Counted from the first letter of the stretch, positions 1 through 10,130 are shown. The stretch: 40,871 nt of DNA from Chara braunii (GCA_003427395.1 BFEA01000079.1:1451415-1492285); one strand, 5' to 3'. The notes: a model not told the origin generated them from the sequence alone. Translations and numbers: made by a program.

Positions 1-37
<37 letters not shown>

Positions 38-99
38 GCACACACACACACAAGCACACACACACACAAGCACACACACACAGAAACACACAGACACAA
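1..99. repeat. (CA)n microsatellite at window start
   Basis: Nearly pure CA dinucleotides, interrupted by AAGC at several points and fading into CAGAAACACA. No gene is present. A window opening inside a microsatellite is what one expects where a short-read contig ran out. Confidence 0.97.
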
Positions 100-879
100 C
101 AGAATGTGCGAATATCGGAAGAGTCTCCAACCCGCCAACTGCTGTCCCATTGCTTCCATTGATATCTCTCTTTCTCTCTCTCCCTCTCTCTCTATCTCTA
201 TCTCTATATCCTCTTCTCGAAAATGCGAATATCCACAGTTACAAACTTCAAATTCTTTACGTAAATTCTTTGAGTTGTCTGTTCCCGCAGATCCCGGTCC
301 GCTACAAATTCTTTGTGTCCACTACATTGGAAAGAGATTTGCGTCAATTCTTTCGGTTGTCATCATCATTCGCTTTCACTCTTCTTTCTGTTCCATGCTT
401 GTTCGCTTTCACTCTTTCCATCCATTCCGTCCTCCCTCTTCCCCCTCCACATCCCTCTCCCTGCTCCCTCGGCCGCAGCGTGGCTGCGGGAGGTCCACCT
501 GTAACTGATAAAGCTGCAGACACAATGGCGCTCGACAGACTAGAAATCTCCAACAAACACCGCCTACTGGCTTCGCCAGTTTCAGTTAGCACCAATACTA
601 GACATCATCAGGAGAAACTGTTAGGGGAGTAATGAATTGACCTGCGTTCCCATATATTCTCGCATATCTATGAACTAACAGAGCGTGATTTGCGAAACAA
701 AAAAAAATATATATATATATATACAAGGCAAACATGAAGAGCACACCGAAACCATTCCTTTTTGTCATTTTTTTAGTTCCCCCTTGACTTTGCCTCTCAC
801 GTACAAGGCTTGCCACATTGATGAAGTTGAGTGCAAGCTGCCCACATCTTGCATTCCTACATGTATAACCTCACTCTGA
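100..879. other. unassigned stretch with CT-rich and (TA)n tracts
   Basis: No convincing gene. About 163-218 is CT-rich low-complexity sequence, and about 699-723 is an A run followed by (TA)n. The open frames between 104 and 632 are Ser/Leu-rich translations of the CT tract, overlap in several frames and look like chance. Just before 880 the sequence begins to resemble the retrotransposon that follows. Confidence 0.7.
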
Positions 880-1046
880 ACAATCCTACTACAGCCAGGT
901 GGTTGATGTGGATCCTGCTATTTGATTATACTGTGGAGAGGATCTCAAGGGCTAAGAATGCGGTAGCAGATCGTTTATCACTCATTCCACTAGTAGAGGA
1001 GCAGCCGATACCGGTAGGAGCGCTGACCGTGACTGGGCAGGATTGA
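831..1046 (+). pseudogene. RNase H C-terminal fragment of Ty3/gypsy pol
   Basis: A 71-codon open frame whose second half matches the end of Ty3 RNase H and the linker to integrase: RW, hydrophobic strand, FDY, VERI, N-AVADRLS. This enzyme region degrades the RNA strand of the RNA:DNA hybrid during reverse transcription. The catalytic residues lie upstream of what is preserved. The first 20 or so codons have no recognisable similarity, so the true fragment probably starts near 880. Confidence 0.75.
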
Positions 1047-2205
1047 CCCAGACCATTCCCTTGAGGCTCTATGACGGTAAATTCCACACGATTGGATTAC
1101 ATCTGGCTGGTGAGGAGAGTTCCAATGTGGAGATCAAGAGACAAACACATCTTTATTGTACTAGCTCACGACATTTGTTCCCTACGCTTAGCGGATTGGG
1201 TATGCCTGCGAGTCTTTGCGATCACGACGAGAGACAATTGATCATCAAGGAGCTCCATGACGGTGTGGTGGGGGGACACCGAGGAGTGAAGGGAACGTAC
1301 TCTATTGGTGGGAAGGTTAGTACAAGGACGTTGAGCGATATTACATTACATGTGAGGAGTGCCAGAAGAGAGCCCTTGTTTGATCCAAGGAGCCTCTTCA
1401 TCTGTCATATCCTCCTAGACCTGGAGAAAAGGTTCACATAGACTTCGTGAAGATATCCACAGGAGTTGAAAATCTGAACAACGTCGTGAGCATACGAGAC
1501 AACTTCACAGGATTCGTCGATGGGAGGCCGCTCAGGTCCAAGTTAGTTAAGGAGGTTAAGAACTTTATATAAGAATATATTTCGAGGTATGGGTGTGTGG
1601 GCAGGATAGTGATGGGTCGAGGAGCGGAGTTCTTAGCTGATGAGGTTCAGAGTGTGCTCAAGAGGCCAGGGGTGAGAGTCTCCATTGCGACAAAGTATCA
1701 TCCTCAAACTAACGCTCCGATAGAGACAGGACACTAGTCTTTGATCATTTCTTTGTCAAGTGGTGTGGAGGGAAGGACAAAGATTGGCCGCTCTACTTTT
1801 GATATGCGATCTTGGCGAAAAATGTAATTGTTTGGGTGAGCATTGGATATCCTCCCTATACTATGTGGTTTGAAAGGCACTGCCCCCTTCCGATGTAATT
1901 CCACATTGACAATTGGACGACCATTGCTTGGGCCGACAGCATGTCAAGCGAGGAGCTCCTTGCTGCCCGAACTAGAGAGATACCGTATGGGTTGGCCGAC
2001 GATCTGACCACAGCCGATCAACTAGCAGTGGAGAGAGTGAAAGGAAAGGAGCGACAAAACAAGGACATAAGGGTGAGAAAGGAGAAGATATGTGGGTGAT
2101 CTGGTATTATTATATGACGCAACACTTGGGAGGACATGGTCAGGTAAGTTGGCTAATCGGTGGATAGGACCCTATCACATACCCTTGAACTTTCGGTGAT
2201 CATGT
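880..2205 (+). mobile_element. Ty3/gypsy retrotransposon remnant: RNase H tail plus integrase
   Basis: Decayed pol 3' half, plus strand, split over several frames. At 894-990 the translation contains FDYTVERI...NAVADRLS, the usual end of Ty3 RNase H. At 1241-1310 follows the integrase zinc-domain half ELHDGVVGGHRG; the matching CEECQKRA pair (from 1351) is in another frame. Integrase core: first catalytic Asp in VHIDF at 1441-1443, second Asp codon at 1611-1613 with a frame slip right after it, Glu at 1723-1725 next to a PQTN motif. The C-terminal domain is clear at about 2095-2200 (DLVLLYDATLGRTW, then RWIGPYHI). Stops and frameshifts throughout mean no active product. No LTR pair could be assigned. 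Family membership is firm; the outer limits are not. Confidence 0.87.
1043..1441 (+). pseudogene. integrase zinc-binding N-terminal fragment
   Basis: A 132-codon open frame continuing the Ty3 pol remnant. It carries the His part of the integrase HHCC domain (HDGVVGGHRGVKGTY, about 1255-1305) but then slips out of frame: the CxxC half is read in a different frame from 1351. The frame ends in the run leading to the first catalytic Asp of the integrase core, which begins in the next frame. Broken and not functional. Confidence 0.75.
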
Positions 2206-2514
2206 TTTTCACCTGATTTTTCGTTACTCATGTCAACATTCTCACTTCTGATATCTCCAGTTGTTTTCGCAAACAACCTTCTTCAACTTACACAACCCTG
2301 AAGATCAATGGCAAGCAATAGCACTCTTTGTCCAGCATGTCTTGCTGCGTGGCTGGAGAGGCGTTTGCAACATTAATTTTGTTTGGTCTTGTCTCGTCGG
2401 TGAACCACTTGATCCCTGATCCATTTTCGGCATGATGTAGAGGCACTAAAGTGGGAAGCATATTTGATCGTCGAGCTAGACTGTTCGAGATGGAGAGATC
2501 CGATAGTAGGAGGT

Positions 2515-2900
2515 GGACTGAAGCTCCTTAGTATCTAGGACAAGGGGAAAGGAAAAATGTTGGACAAGCCATCACCAGTACGATTCGAGGTGGGTGACCG
2601 TTTTAGGAAGAGGAAGAGGAGCTGGACTGGTCTCTTATACACATCTAGATGTGTATAAGAGACAGGGACTGAAGCTCCTTAGCATATAGGACAAGGGTAA
2701 AGGAAAAATGTTGGACAAGCCATCACCAGTACGATTCGAGGTGGGTGACTCTTTTAGGAAGAGGAGCTGGACTGAAGCTCCCTAGTATCTACCTGTGGAC
2801 CTTCAGTTGTTGACCTCAAGGACAAGGGGAAAGGAAAAATGTTGGACAAGCCATCACCTGTACGATTCTAGGTGGGTGAGTGCTCTGGGAAGAGGAAGAG
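2515..2900 (+). repeat. three-copy tandem repeat (about 110-130 bp units)
   Basis: Three direct copies begin with GGACTGAAGCTCC (about 2515, 2665 and 2769) and share a run containing GGAAAAATGTTGGACAAGCC and GATTC-AGGTGGGTGA. The third has an extra segment of about 28 bp (about 2791-2818). Copies 1 and 2 are separated by a sequencing-adapter palindrome rather than biological sequence, so the copy number in the genome is uncertain. No protein function is recognised. Confidence 0.85.
2628..2665. other. Nextera/Tn5 mosaic-end junction adapter (assembly artefact)
   Basis: The palindrome tctcttatacacatct (2631-2646) followed by agatgtgtataagagacag (2647-2665) is two Tn5 19-bp mosaic ends head to head, the layout of the Nextera mate-pair circularisation junction. 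The left arm is complete apart from one extra G at 2630. It lies exactly between two tandem-repeat copies. This is synthetic sequence, not genomic; bases on either side may come from positions kilobases apart. Confidence 0.95.
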
Positions 2901-4450
2901 GTCAGCAATCAGGAAGGTAAAGGGATTAACACTGGGAAAGAAGAAGAGATGATTGTTCATAGCTACCAAAGTAGATGTAGAGTGCGAATCAGGAGAGGTT
3001 TTATGCCACAGACATCTCCCCATCGACAGGTGCAACGCCCAAGGTGCGCATCTCGCATACCACCTAAGCAACCAAAATGCAAACTAGAGATATACATCCT
3101 CTAAGCCCGAGAATGCATAGACGTGAGCCTAGGAGGACTATTGGACGTAGGCGTAGGCATCATGCCCGTTACGTCTACCTGAGACTTGTACGCCTCCTAT
3201 GAGGGCTCGACATGGTCGTCGAGAATGTAGTCAGTCGGCCACTAGAAATGAGATGTTTCCGAGTCTGTGCCGGTCTACTAGATTTATTTTTCTCGTTTCT
3301 TTTATCTGACAAGCGGCAAGAAAATAGGGTGTCTAGGTTGACTGTTATTTTTCGCCCCCTCGCTTACTACAGTCTTCCCCCGAATACAACGTACGGTCAT
3401 TATAGCTGAATTTAGACTGAAAGATGCACCAAATTCAGCTATAATGACCGTACGTTGTATTCGGGGGAAGACTGTAGCGGCCTATTGTTATGTATGTGAA
3501 TATATTTTCTACTTTCAACATCCCCTTTTATGGGGCCATTTTACCTTCTCTTTCGTTTCGTCTGACACGATTGCGAGCGCACACGTGGAGTGGTTTCGTG
3601 TGGTGGAGTCGATGTCGGAAATCTATCTATTTTTTGAGGCAATATTAAAATTTGAAATAAACTAAAGAATGATACAAAACAATCTAAGTATCGTGATTTT
3701 TGTTGGTACTCCGTTTTTGTGTTTGATTACGTACGGCCCCTAAATTTCTACGTGTGTGGGCTTGATGAGTGTTGCGCGGGGGTTGGCTTTCTCGGGGCCT
3801 TGGTTAATATTGAGTGTGGCTTGTGGGTAGGATCAGAGGACGGTGGGATGGAACTATTTTGTGGTCGCCATGGTTCTATCGAGACGGGGATATTGGCCTG
3901 CATCTTAGTTGACCCAGTGATTGGTGTCGTCGGTGGACGTGGGTTCGACTTCAGTGGTACTTCGATTACTTGCGGCACACTCATTGGAGGTTGGTTTGTA
4001 TTGCTTGAGGTCTTCTCGATAGAGGCACAAGTTAACCCCAGCTCAACGGCATTGTCCGATGGTTGATGAATGTATTATGTTTACGGCTGCTTCGGTCTAC
4101 GATCAATGGTTCAGTTCTGGTGATAGGTTACTGGATAGGTTACTGGCCACTATCAGGTGACACTTCAGCTTGGTGGTTTGGCTCGAGCATTGGATCTCTT
4201 TTCTCCCGTCGGTAGTGACTTCGGCGGTCGGTTGGCGAGCAGGAGACCCTTTGGTTCGTCTTTGTCCTTGATCTTCCACTTTGATGACTGCCTTCAGGGG
4301 ACCTCTAGGTCCCTGTTCTGCTGATACTCTATTCGATGAGTTGGGGGTTTGGACGTCACTTTTCACTGGCTCCCTGCGTATGTCAAGACTCCGGACTTGA
4401 TTCGGCCTACTGGCGTGGCCATGCTGGGCTCTATGGCGCTGGGCTAAGGC
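2901..4450. other. unassigned region, possibly retroelement 3' end or LTR material
   Basis: Apart from the hairpin at 3367-3477 I recognise nothing here. Frames of about 115 codons (3719-4066, plus) and 87 codons (4103-4366, minus) exist, but neither shows a domain or motif I know. The translation of 3719-4066 is Gly/Val-rich, and the opposite strand is Pro/Ser-rich over the same bases. The region could include the untranslated end of the upstream Ty3 element. Confidence 0.5.
3367..3477. repeat. perfect 47-bp inverted repeat with 17-nt loop
   Basis: Bases 3367-3413 are the exact reverse complement of 3431-3477; the spacer 3414-3430 is agactgaaagatgcacc. The arm begins ctacagtcttcccccgaata. 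A transcript would form a very stable hairpin. It may be a young foldback element, a small-RNA precursor-like hairpin, or an inverted chimera made during library preparation; the sequence alone cannot decide. Confidence 0.95.
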
Positions 4451-4862
4451 TCACTCGGCCTCTATTCTGCCACTGGGCTGAAGCTGGCCGAGGCTGACTG
4501 GGCCTTTATTTTGAGTGTTGGCGTACCTGTTTTTTGGGCTGGTGACATTGGCCTGCGAACAAGCGGGCTTGAATCTGCGGCGCTGCTGAGGGTCAAGCTC
4601 ACCAAGGACAATTTTGAGTGGCACATTGAGGGTATAGGCGGCTGGCCAGGCGGTTACAACATTTGGACGCACGCGACCACAGAAAATGGGGCCCACAAGC
4701 GAGCGTCCACGGTGAGCGCCGTCCCTGAAGGCAGGTTTGCAACCGCTCATGCGTGCAAGCGGACTGCAGTCGATGCTAGCTCGCAGGCAGTTGCCAGCGA
4801 CCTTGGCGATCTCGCTTATCTTGAGAGAGCAGGGAAGAGAGAGAGAGGAGAGAGAGTTTACG

Positions 4863-4865
<3 letters not shown>

Positions 4866-4908
<43 letters not shown>

Positions 4909-4909
4909 N

Positions 4910-4984
<75 letters not shown>
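4866..4984. repeat. (GA)n microsatellite with single N
   Basis: A long GA run interrupted only by one N at 4909. The single N probably marks two contigs joined with no measured gap, so the true length is unknown. Open frames on both strands across 4451-5204 are mostly translations of this tract (Glu-Arg or Ser-Leu) and are not counted as genes. Confidence 0.97.
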
Positions 4985-4986
<2 letters not shown>

Positions 4987-5865
4987 GCGTGAAAGAAGCA
5001 GGGAAAACGGAAAAGGATGGGGAGATAGTGTATTTGCAGGGGGTGCGTGTGCACAAGATAAAGACGGACGCTCATGTTTGTGATAGCCCTAATAATGAGC
5101 TGGTTCAAACAAAAAAACAACTGAGTTTTGCTCACCAGGCAGAAGTGAGAGGGCTAGGAAGAGAGAGTGTGCATAAGTGGGGACAGAAAAACAAGGGAAG
5201 GTAAAGCATGTGAGCTAGTACGCGGGGGTAACACGGGTGATCATGGAGGAAGCCTGCCAAAGTACAGTTGCAAGGTTAAGAGAGAGAGAAAGTGTTAGTG
5301 TGAGTGGGGGTGTGAGAGCGTACATGTGAGAGAAGACAGCATCGGGTTAGTGTGTACACTTGTGTGCAAGAGAGTGAGTGAGAAGGCATGTGCATGTGTG
5401 AGAGAGCGAGCAGGTCAATGGGAAAACTGAATTTCACTGCACACTGAGTTTTGCCGAGCCTGGGCAGTTGCATCCAAAAAACAACAAGAAAACAAAACAA
5501 AAAAGAAGAAGAAAAAGAAAAGAAACACGCTGTGATAACCATCAGATACATTCTATGAGGTGCTAGTGTGACTGTGTCCTCAGTGAGGGCCTCTGTCCCA
5601 TAAACAATAAATAAAGAAGAGGGGAAAAAAAGCATCCCTTATGTTGTGATTGAGGTCCGATACAGGACGGTAGAGTACTAGTGTGACTATGAGGTCAGTG
5701 AGGCAGTTAGTTGGCCCATGTCAACAACGACATGAAAAGAAGAAAAAAAACAAAAACAACAGCAATCACGTTCCACACATAGTGGCCAGATACATTCCTC
5801 AAAGAACTGGTGTAACTTCCACCTCTGTGAGGGCCTTCCTCGACGTCGCTGGATTCGAAGTTCTT
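4985..5865. repeat. unassigned region with three diverged 55-60 bp repeats
   Basis: Three related segments lie near 5541, 5656 and 5789: each has a GATACA or CAGATACATTC start, then CTAGTGTGAC or CTGGTGTAAC, then GTCAGTGAGG or CTGTGAGGG. They are separated by A-rich spacers (about 5478-5522 and 5735-5760). No gene recognised. Confidence 0.6.
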
Positions 5866-7617
5866 AATTTTTTTTCCTCTTTTTATTTTCTTTTTTTCGG
5901 CCTCCAACCCTGCCCTGAGCCCCCGACTTCTTCGGAATAGGTTAGTTAGTTTTGCAACTTAGCGTCCGAGTGAACAAGGTAGTCGTGGTTTGAAAAAACG
6001 AACGCAACACACATGCCCCATCTATTCTGGGGGGGGCATGTACAGAAGAGGCCCGAAGGTAAGCACTTTGACCCTAGCCAGCCAGGCCGAATTCCTATGT
6101 CCCGTCGCCTCAAGATCCCAAGGCCAAGGGATACCTGCTTGTAGCCATGAGACTCACATGCTACCCATTCACTACAAGAGTCTTTGCCCCTTAGAGCCTT
6201 CCATCACCAGGCTACTGCAAAGGGTGGAGCTTGCCTCGGGGGATAAAGTCCCTACCAACCCAGCCCCCACTTGATCCCCCCATCGCCCCTCTATCTCTTT
6301 TACTCCCTATTTTATTATCCCTCGGTTGCGTCCTATTGTGATCCAGTCCCCAAAACTATACCATACCCCTCTGCTGCTTCATCAATGGAACTAAAGTGTG
6401 ATACTGCCATCGTTTCACCTATGTAGCTTCATGCCCGACCTTAATACAGTTTCTTCCAGGTTGCCTTGTATTGTCACTTAATCCTACACTTCAAGATTGT
6501 GGCACTGATTACCACCGTGCATGGTCTCCATTAAGCCGCACTGCCGCCCTCACTGCAACATTGCCACCCATCAGCATTCCACTCACTAGTCTACAATTCA
6601 CCCTGAGGTCCTTTGGTCAGTCTTGAGTCTGCCATCCCATGCCCCCCCCCCCTCCTCACGGTTTGGTATTCCCATCACTCTCGTCTAGATCCAATGTTCC
6701 GTGAGGTGCTCTACTAATGTACAATACTCAACCCCCAAACTCCTTTTTCTCAACCCCACAACCCCACTCCCACCCTTCCCACGCCCCCTTATCCTTCCCT
6801 TATGACCCCCTTTTGCAACTACTGTCCACCCTAACTGCTTCCCTCTGACCCTACCCTTCCAACAACCCCAAGCATGGATTAAGAAACTCCCCAAAGCTTA
6901 TGCCCCTCCTACAGGGGTAAGGTGGCCCAGAAGACTGTCCCCACCTGCTGTAGATGGCTTGAGGCGAAAGTCCACCTGTATTGCTATCCACAAATTATTT
7001 CTTACATAAGCAACGACTGTGACTGGGGAGGAGGCCCGCCTCCCCCTAACCGCCTTGTTGTGACAGCACCAAATCACCTACACCATAGCTGCCCTTACGA
7101 TTTCAAATACTCTAATTTGTCTGCTTATTTCCCCCCCTTGTGCAGCTGCCAATAGTGAGCCCAGCAGCACATCCTGGGGTTGTATTTGCTGCCCATCTGA
7201 AGGGCCAAACGGCAGCCACCCCTCCCTCACCGCCTTCTCCCACCATTGCCAGAAGGGAGCCAACACTGGACAGCCAAAAAAAAGGTGCACGAGATCCTCA
7301 ATCCCCGCCCGACATATGTCGCAATCCACCTGCTTGTGCCTGCTCTTCATAGCCTGCCACTCGTACGAAGGAACCACTGTCCACCGTCCACGACAATGCC
7401 GCTTGCCAATGGTCAGGGAGTGCAAAGATACACCAACAAAACTCCCCGCAGTAGCATCCATCCCATAAACTCGGTGCTGCAGCACCCAGTGGCACTTCTC
7501 CCATCTTCCTTTGACTTCCGTTCGGATATCATACACGAGGTAACTGCACCAAGTGAAGGGTCCTTGTCGTGAGTTGAAGCATTTGAGATGAACTGGGTTC
7601 AAAATCCATGCAGGCAT
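5866..7617 (-). mobile_element. LINE (non-LTR) retrotransposon 3' part, minus strand
   Basis: The minus strand carries the C-terminal end of a LINE ORF2 (coding part 6898-7617), followed in the reading direction by about 1 kb without a coding signal. A T-rich tract on the plus strand at 5866-5898 could be the element's poly-A tail. Within the presumed 3' UTR, 6011-6041 can form a hairpin (ACATGCCCC/GGGGCATGT), and a long C run sits near 6640-6652. The 5' part (RT and endonuclease) is absent, as expected for a 5'-truncated copy. Upstream of 7617 the frame is interrupted, so the true 5' junction is not located. Confidence 0.7.
6898..7617 (-). pseudogene. LINE ORF2 C-terminus with zf-RVT zinc finger
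   Basis: The minus-strand frame from 7617 encodes the region after the RT domain of a plant-type LINE. It contains a zf-RVT motif C99-x2-C102-x8-H111-x4-C116 (CDIC...HLFFGC), followed by Trp-rich FWQWW. The finger is thought to help bind RNA or target DNA. A TAG at 7078-7080 stops the frame at codon 180, but the same frame then stays open for 59 more codons (VIW start) to TAA at 6898-6900. The TAG sits inside a MV-VIW motif that parallels LWVIW in the other LINE here, so I read it as a nonsense mutation in a frame that originally ended at 6898. Confidence 0.82.
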
Positions 7618-7796
7618 AGGCCAGGGTCATCAAGGGCCAAAAGTCACGTCTCCAGGCTTAGAAGTGTCTGAGAAAAGTCCTAGAGTCAACAGGTATACTG
7701 CCCAGGGTCAAACGAGGCAACCTGTGCCCCTACATGAGACACTTGATTCTTGGAAAATCAAGAGAGTTAGGCCCAACCCGGGAAAACAGATTAAGA

Positions 7797-8090
7797 GTCA
7801 GGCATTTCTCAGCAGTGAACCGCTGCCATAGATCAGATGCACATTCGAAGGCTGTCTGCATGCATTGTCCCAGAGGATTCCAGGGCCTCCTGGGTCCAGG
7901 CACATTGAGGCCAACAGCAAATCTGGGCTGCCCAGATGGAAGGGTCAGACATTTCTCAGCAGTCAACCACATCCGTAGATCAGATGCACAGTCAACGGCT
8001 GTCTGCATGCATTGTCCCAGAAGATTCCAGGGTATCCTGGATCCAGGCACATTGAGGCCAACAGCAAATCTGGGCTGCCCAGATCGAGAA
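7797..8090. repeat. 147-bp tandem duplication, in frame (49 codons)
   Basis: Unit 1 (7797-7943) and unit 2 (7944-8090) are direct copies with a handful of substitutions; for example CACATTGAGGCCAACAGCAA is at 7901 and 8048. The period is divisible by three, so both strands stay open: the minus frame 7730-8128 reads two 49-residue repeats beginning SGQPRFAVGLNVPG and ending AEKCLTL, and the plus frame 7734-8171 is also open. No family recognised. The substitution pattern would show whether either strand was ever translated. Confidence 0.93.
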
Positions 8091-8861
8091 ATTTCCATTG
8101 TCAGAGGAGGCGAGCTGAGGCAGGCCAAGGCCCATCAACGTTGCAAAAGAGTGGCCAGCCCCAGCGGCTGATTCATTCTGCCTTGCATGCACTTGTTGCC
8201 GGAGTGCTGCTGGACGAGGTAGAGAGCGAGTTGATGAGGCTGGAGGCCAGACAGAGGAGGACAGCACCAGCCCAGGAAGGAGAATGAGAGTGGTAGCCAT
8301 AGCTAGGAAGGACGCCCTGGCTTTATAGCTATAGCATAGAGGTAGAGCGAGGAGTCGGGTGATCAGGACTGTGAGAGAAAAGAGAGAGAGTGAGAGTGGT
8401 AAGCTTACCTTGACTTGTGGGGGCGCTCGGGATACTGGAGCTGCTGCGGTGACATCAGGAGGCTGAAGAGGACAGGCACCAACCTCCACAGCCGGCATCT
8501 TGCGGGAGGTTGAGCGCCTGAGCTGGTACCAGCAGGAAAACTTCATCAACGACTTCAGAGAGAGATTCCATAGCTGAGGTGGCAAGTTGGAGGAAGGAGG
8601 ACCCGCAGGTGCAGAGGGGTGGACGAGCAGATTCAATTGTCTTAATAATAATCACTGAAATTATTCTCCCTCTCTCTCCATTGTTTCTCTACCTTTGTCT
8701 ATCTTCTAGCGACTGGCTGCTCATTCTGGGACTACATTAGTGATTCTGGACTTGTTTCCTACTGTGAGTGGTCTCATTTGAGTGCATTAGGATGCTTGCA
8801 TGATCTACTTGTGAAAGCTTCTCATAATTGGCGGGCTCATTGGACATTAGCCTGGCCGTCG
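8091..8861. other. unassigned region
   Basis: A minus-strand open frame (7992-8636, 214 codons) covers much of it, but its translation is low-complexity (Ser/Leu/Pro) and shares bases with the 147-bp duplication. I see no domain, and I do not call it a gene. Confidence 0.5.
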
Positions 8862-9446
8862 TCAAACTTCCCTGTGGCCGGCAAAGTCAGTTCCTTGTGT
8901 CCAAGTCCAAACGTTGTGCCCCTGTGGCGGGCAAAGCCAGTTCCTTGGGTCGAAGTCCAGATCTTGTGCTGGCCTGACCATCTCCTGTGGTGGGCCAAGC
9001 CAGTTCCTTGGGTCCAAGTCCAAATGTTGTGCCCACCACAGGCAGTTCCTTGGGTCGAAGTCCAAATGTTGCGCTAACGTACAGCAACCGGAACGATCTT
9101 GAAAGCCCACATCCCCACAGGGGGACACCTCCCCTGATCTTCGCCGACAGCAACCAGATAAACCTGTCCTTCCATTACTAGCTCCACACTCCCTTCCACT
9201 TTTGCCATCGGGTCCCCCAAGGGCATAGAGCTCCGTGGTTCCCTGCCCCTCACAAGTTAATCCCTCATCGCCCAGGTCTTCCACCACCAGTAGAACAACC
9301 GTAGGGGGATGGTCTCCTTTCTTGACCAGCCATTCCTCTACTTGCCTGCGGTCCGCGTGGAAGCTGGATCCAAGCTGCATCCATTCCTTAGATGCGGGTT
9401 GATTAGGATTTTGTTGCTGATTCGGATTCTGCGGGCTAGCATTCAT
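8862..9446 (-). CDS. hypothetical ORF with internal DPRN repeats
   Basis: A 194-codon minus-strand frame. The N-terminal part starts with an Asn/Gln/Pro-rich stretch (NPNQQQNPNQ) followed by a mixed-composition segment that looks protein-like (residues about 20-75). The C-terminal third is a DNA repeat: QHLDFDPRN, QHLDLDPRN and QDLDFDPRN arise from four copies of a 33-bp unit at 8888-9075. I do not recognise the family. It lies close to LINE material on the same strand, so a LINE ORF1 or an exon of a host gene are both possible; neither is shown. Confidence 0.3.
   Translation of the reverse strand: MNASPQNPNQQQNPNQPASKEWMQLGSSFHADRRQVEEWLVKKGDHPPTVVLLVVEDLGDEGLTCEGQGTTELYALGGPDGKSGRECGASNGRTGLSGCCRRRSGEVSPCGDVGFQDRSGCCTLAQHLDFDPRNCLWWAQHLDLDPRNWLGPPQEMVRPAQDLDFDPRNWLCPPQGHNVWTWTQGTDFAGHREV
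8888..9075. repeat. four irregularly spaced copies of a 33-bp unit
   Basis: Copies start at 8888, 8938, 9001 and 9043; the core is CAGTTCCTTGGGTC-AAGTCCA followed by A-C/T-GTTG. Spacings are 50, 63 and 42 bp, so this is not a simple tandem array. The first and third copies share GTTGTGCCC after the core. Confidence 0.9.
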
Positions 9447-9585
9447 GTTGGCTGCCCGTCGATTAGCTGATCATGTGGCGTCCCTAAGGACATCCAATCC
9501 CTGTGCGCGTGGCAGTTGTTTATGTATGCGCCCCGCCTGATTTGGCTTTGTAATTTTCAACACGGTTCTTCAGCTTCATTCGAAG

Positions 9586-9672
9586 CAATTCAATTCGATT
9601 CGATTCGATTTCGATTTCTGATTCAATTCTATTCTATTTCGATTTCCAATTCAATTTCTATTCGATTGGATT
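9586..9672. repeat. ATTCG/ATTCA-type short minisatellite
   Basis: Runs of ATTCGATTCG, ATTTCGATTTC and ATTCAATTC, that is, 5-7-bp units with drift. It explains the Ser/Ile/Phe-rich frames over the same bases. Confidence 0.85.
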
Positions 9673-9910
9673 CAGTAGTGAACTCAGAAGGGTGTTGATT
9701 TACGGTGCAGGATGCTGCAAGAAAACTGGTCGTATGTACGTCTTTGTACCCACCCGACCCTCAACAGGGTAACCGTGAGGGAGGGGAATTCCTTGTGAGG
9801 TTGCTTGTCTTTCTTTTTTTTTTTGACACGTCCTTGGTTGGGCTGGATCCTCCAGTCCCCTTTTTAAGAAAGTGTGGGAAGCCGCTATCTTCATTGTGTT
9901 CATCTAATTT

Positions 9911-9980
9911 CAACCAGGATTCAAACTCAGGTTCTGTTTACTAACAGTTACATGTGTGCACCATTCAGCCGCGTGCGGGG
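9911..9980 (-). repeat. possible tRNA-like SINE head (minus strand)
   Basis: Reading the minus strand, the segment has a GCGGCTGAATGG A-box-like part, a small stem CTGT...ACAG where an anticodon arm would lie, and GAGTTTGAATCCTGG resembling a B box (GGTTCRANNCC) with a mismatch. Order and spacing fit a decayed tRNA-derived promoter. The match is weak and could be chance. Confidence 0.3.
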
Positions 9981-10114
9981 TGGATCCTTCAGTCTCCTGT
10001 CACATGTGGAGCTCTTTTTTTTACTGTTTCACGGTTATGGTGTTTACTCTAACCTTCTGTTTCGTGAGCCTGTGCTGGAGGAAACAGCATAGCCATGCGA
10101 CACGCACAGCCATT

Positions 10115-10130
10115 CCCCCCCCCCCCCCCC
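10115..10130. repeat. poly-C tract
   Basis: Sixteen consecutive C bases. Tracts like this are prone to length error in short-read assemblies. Frames crossing it should not be trusted. Confidence 0.95.
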
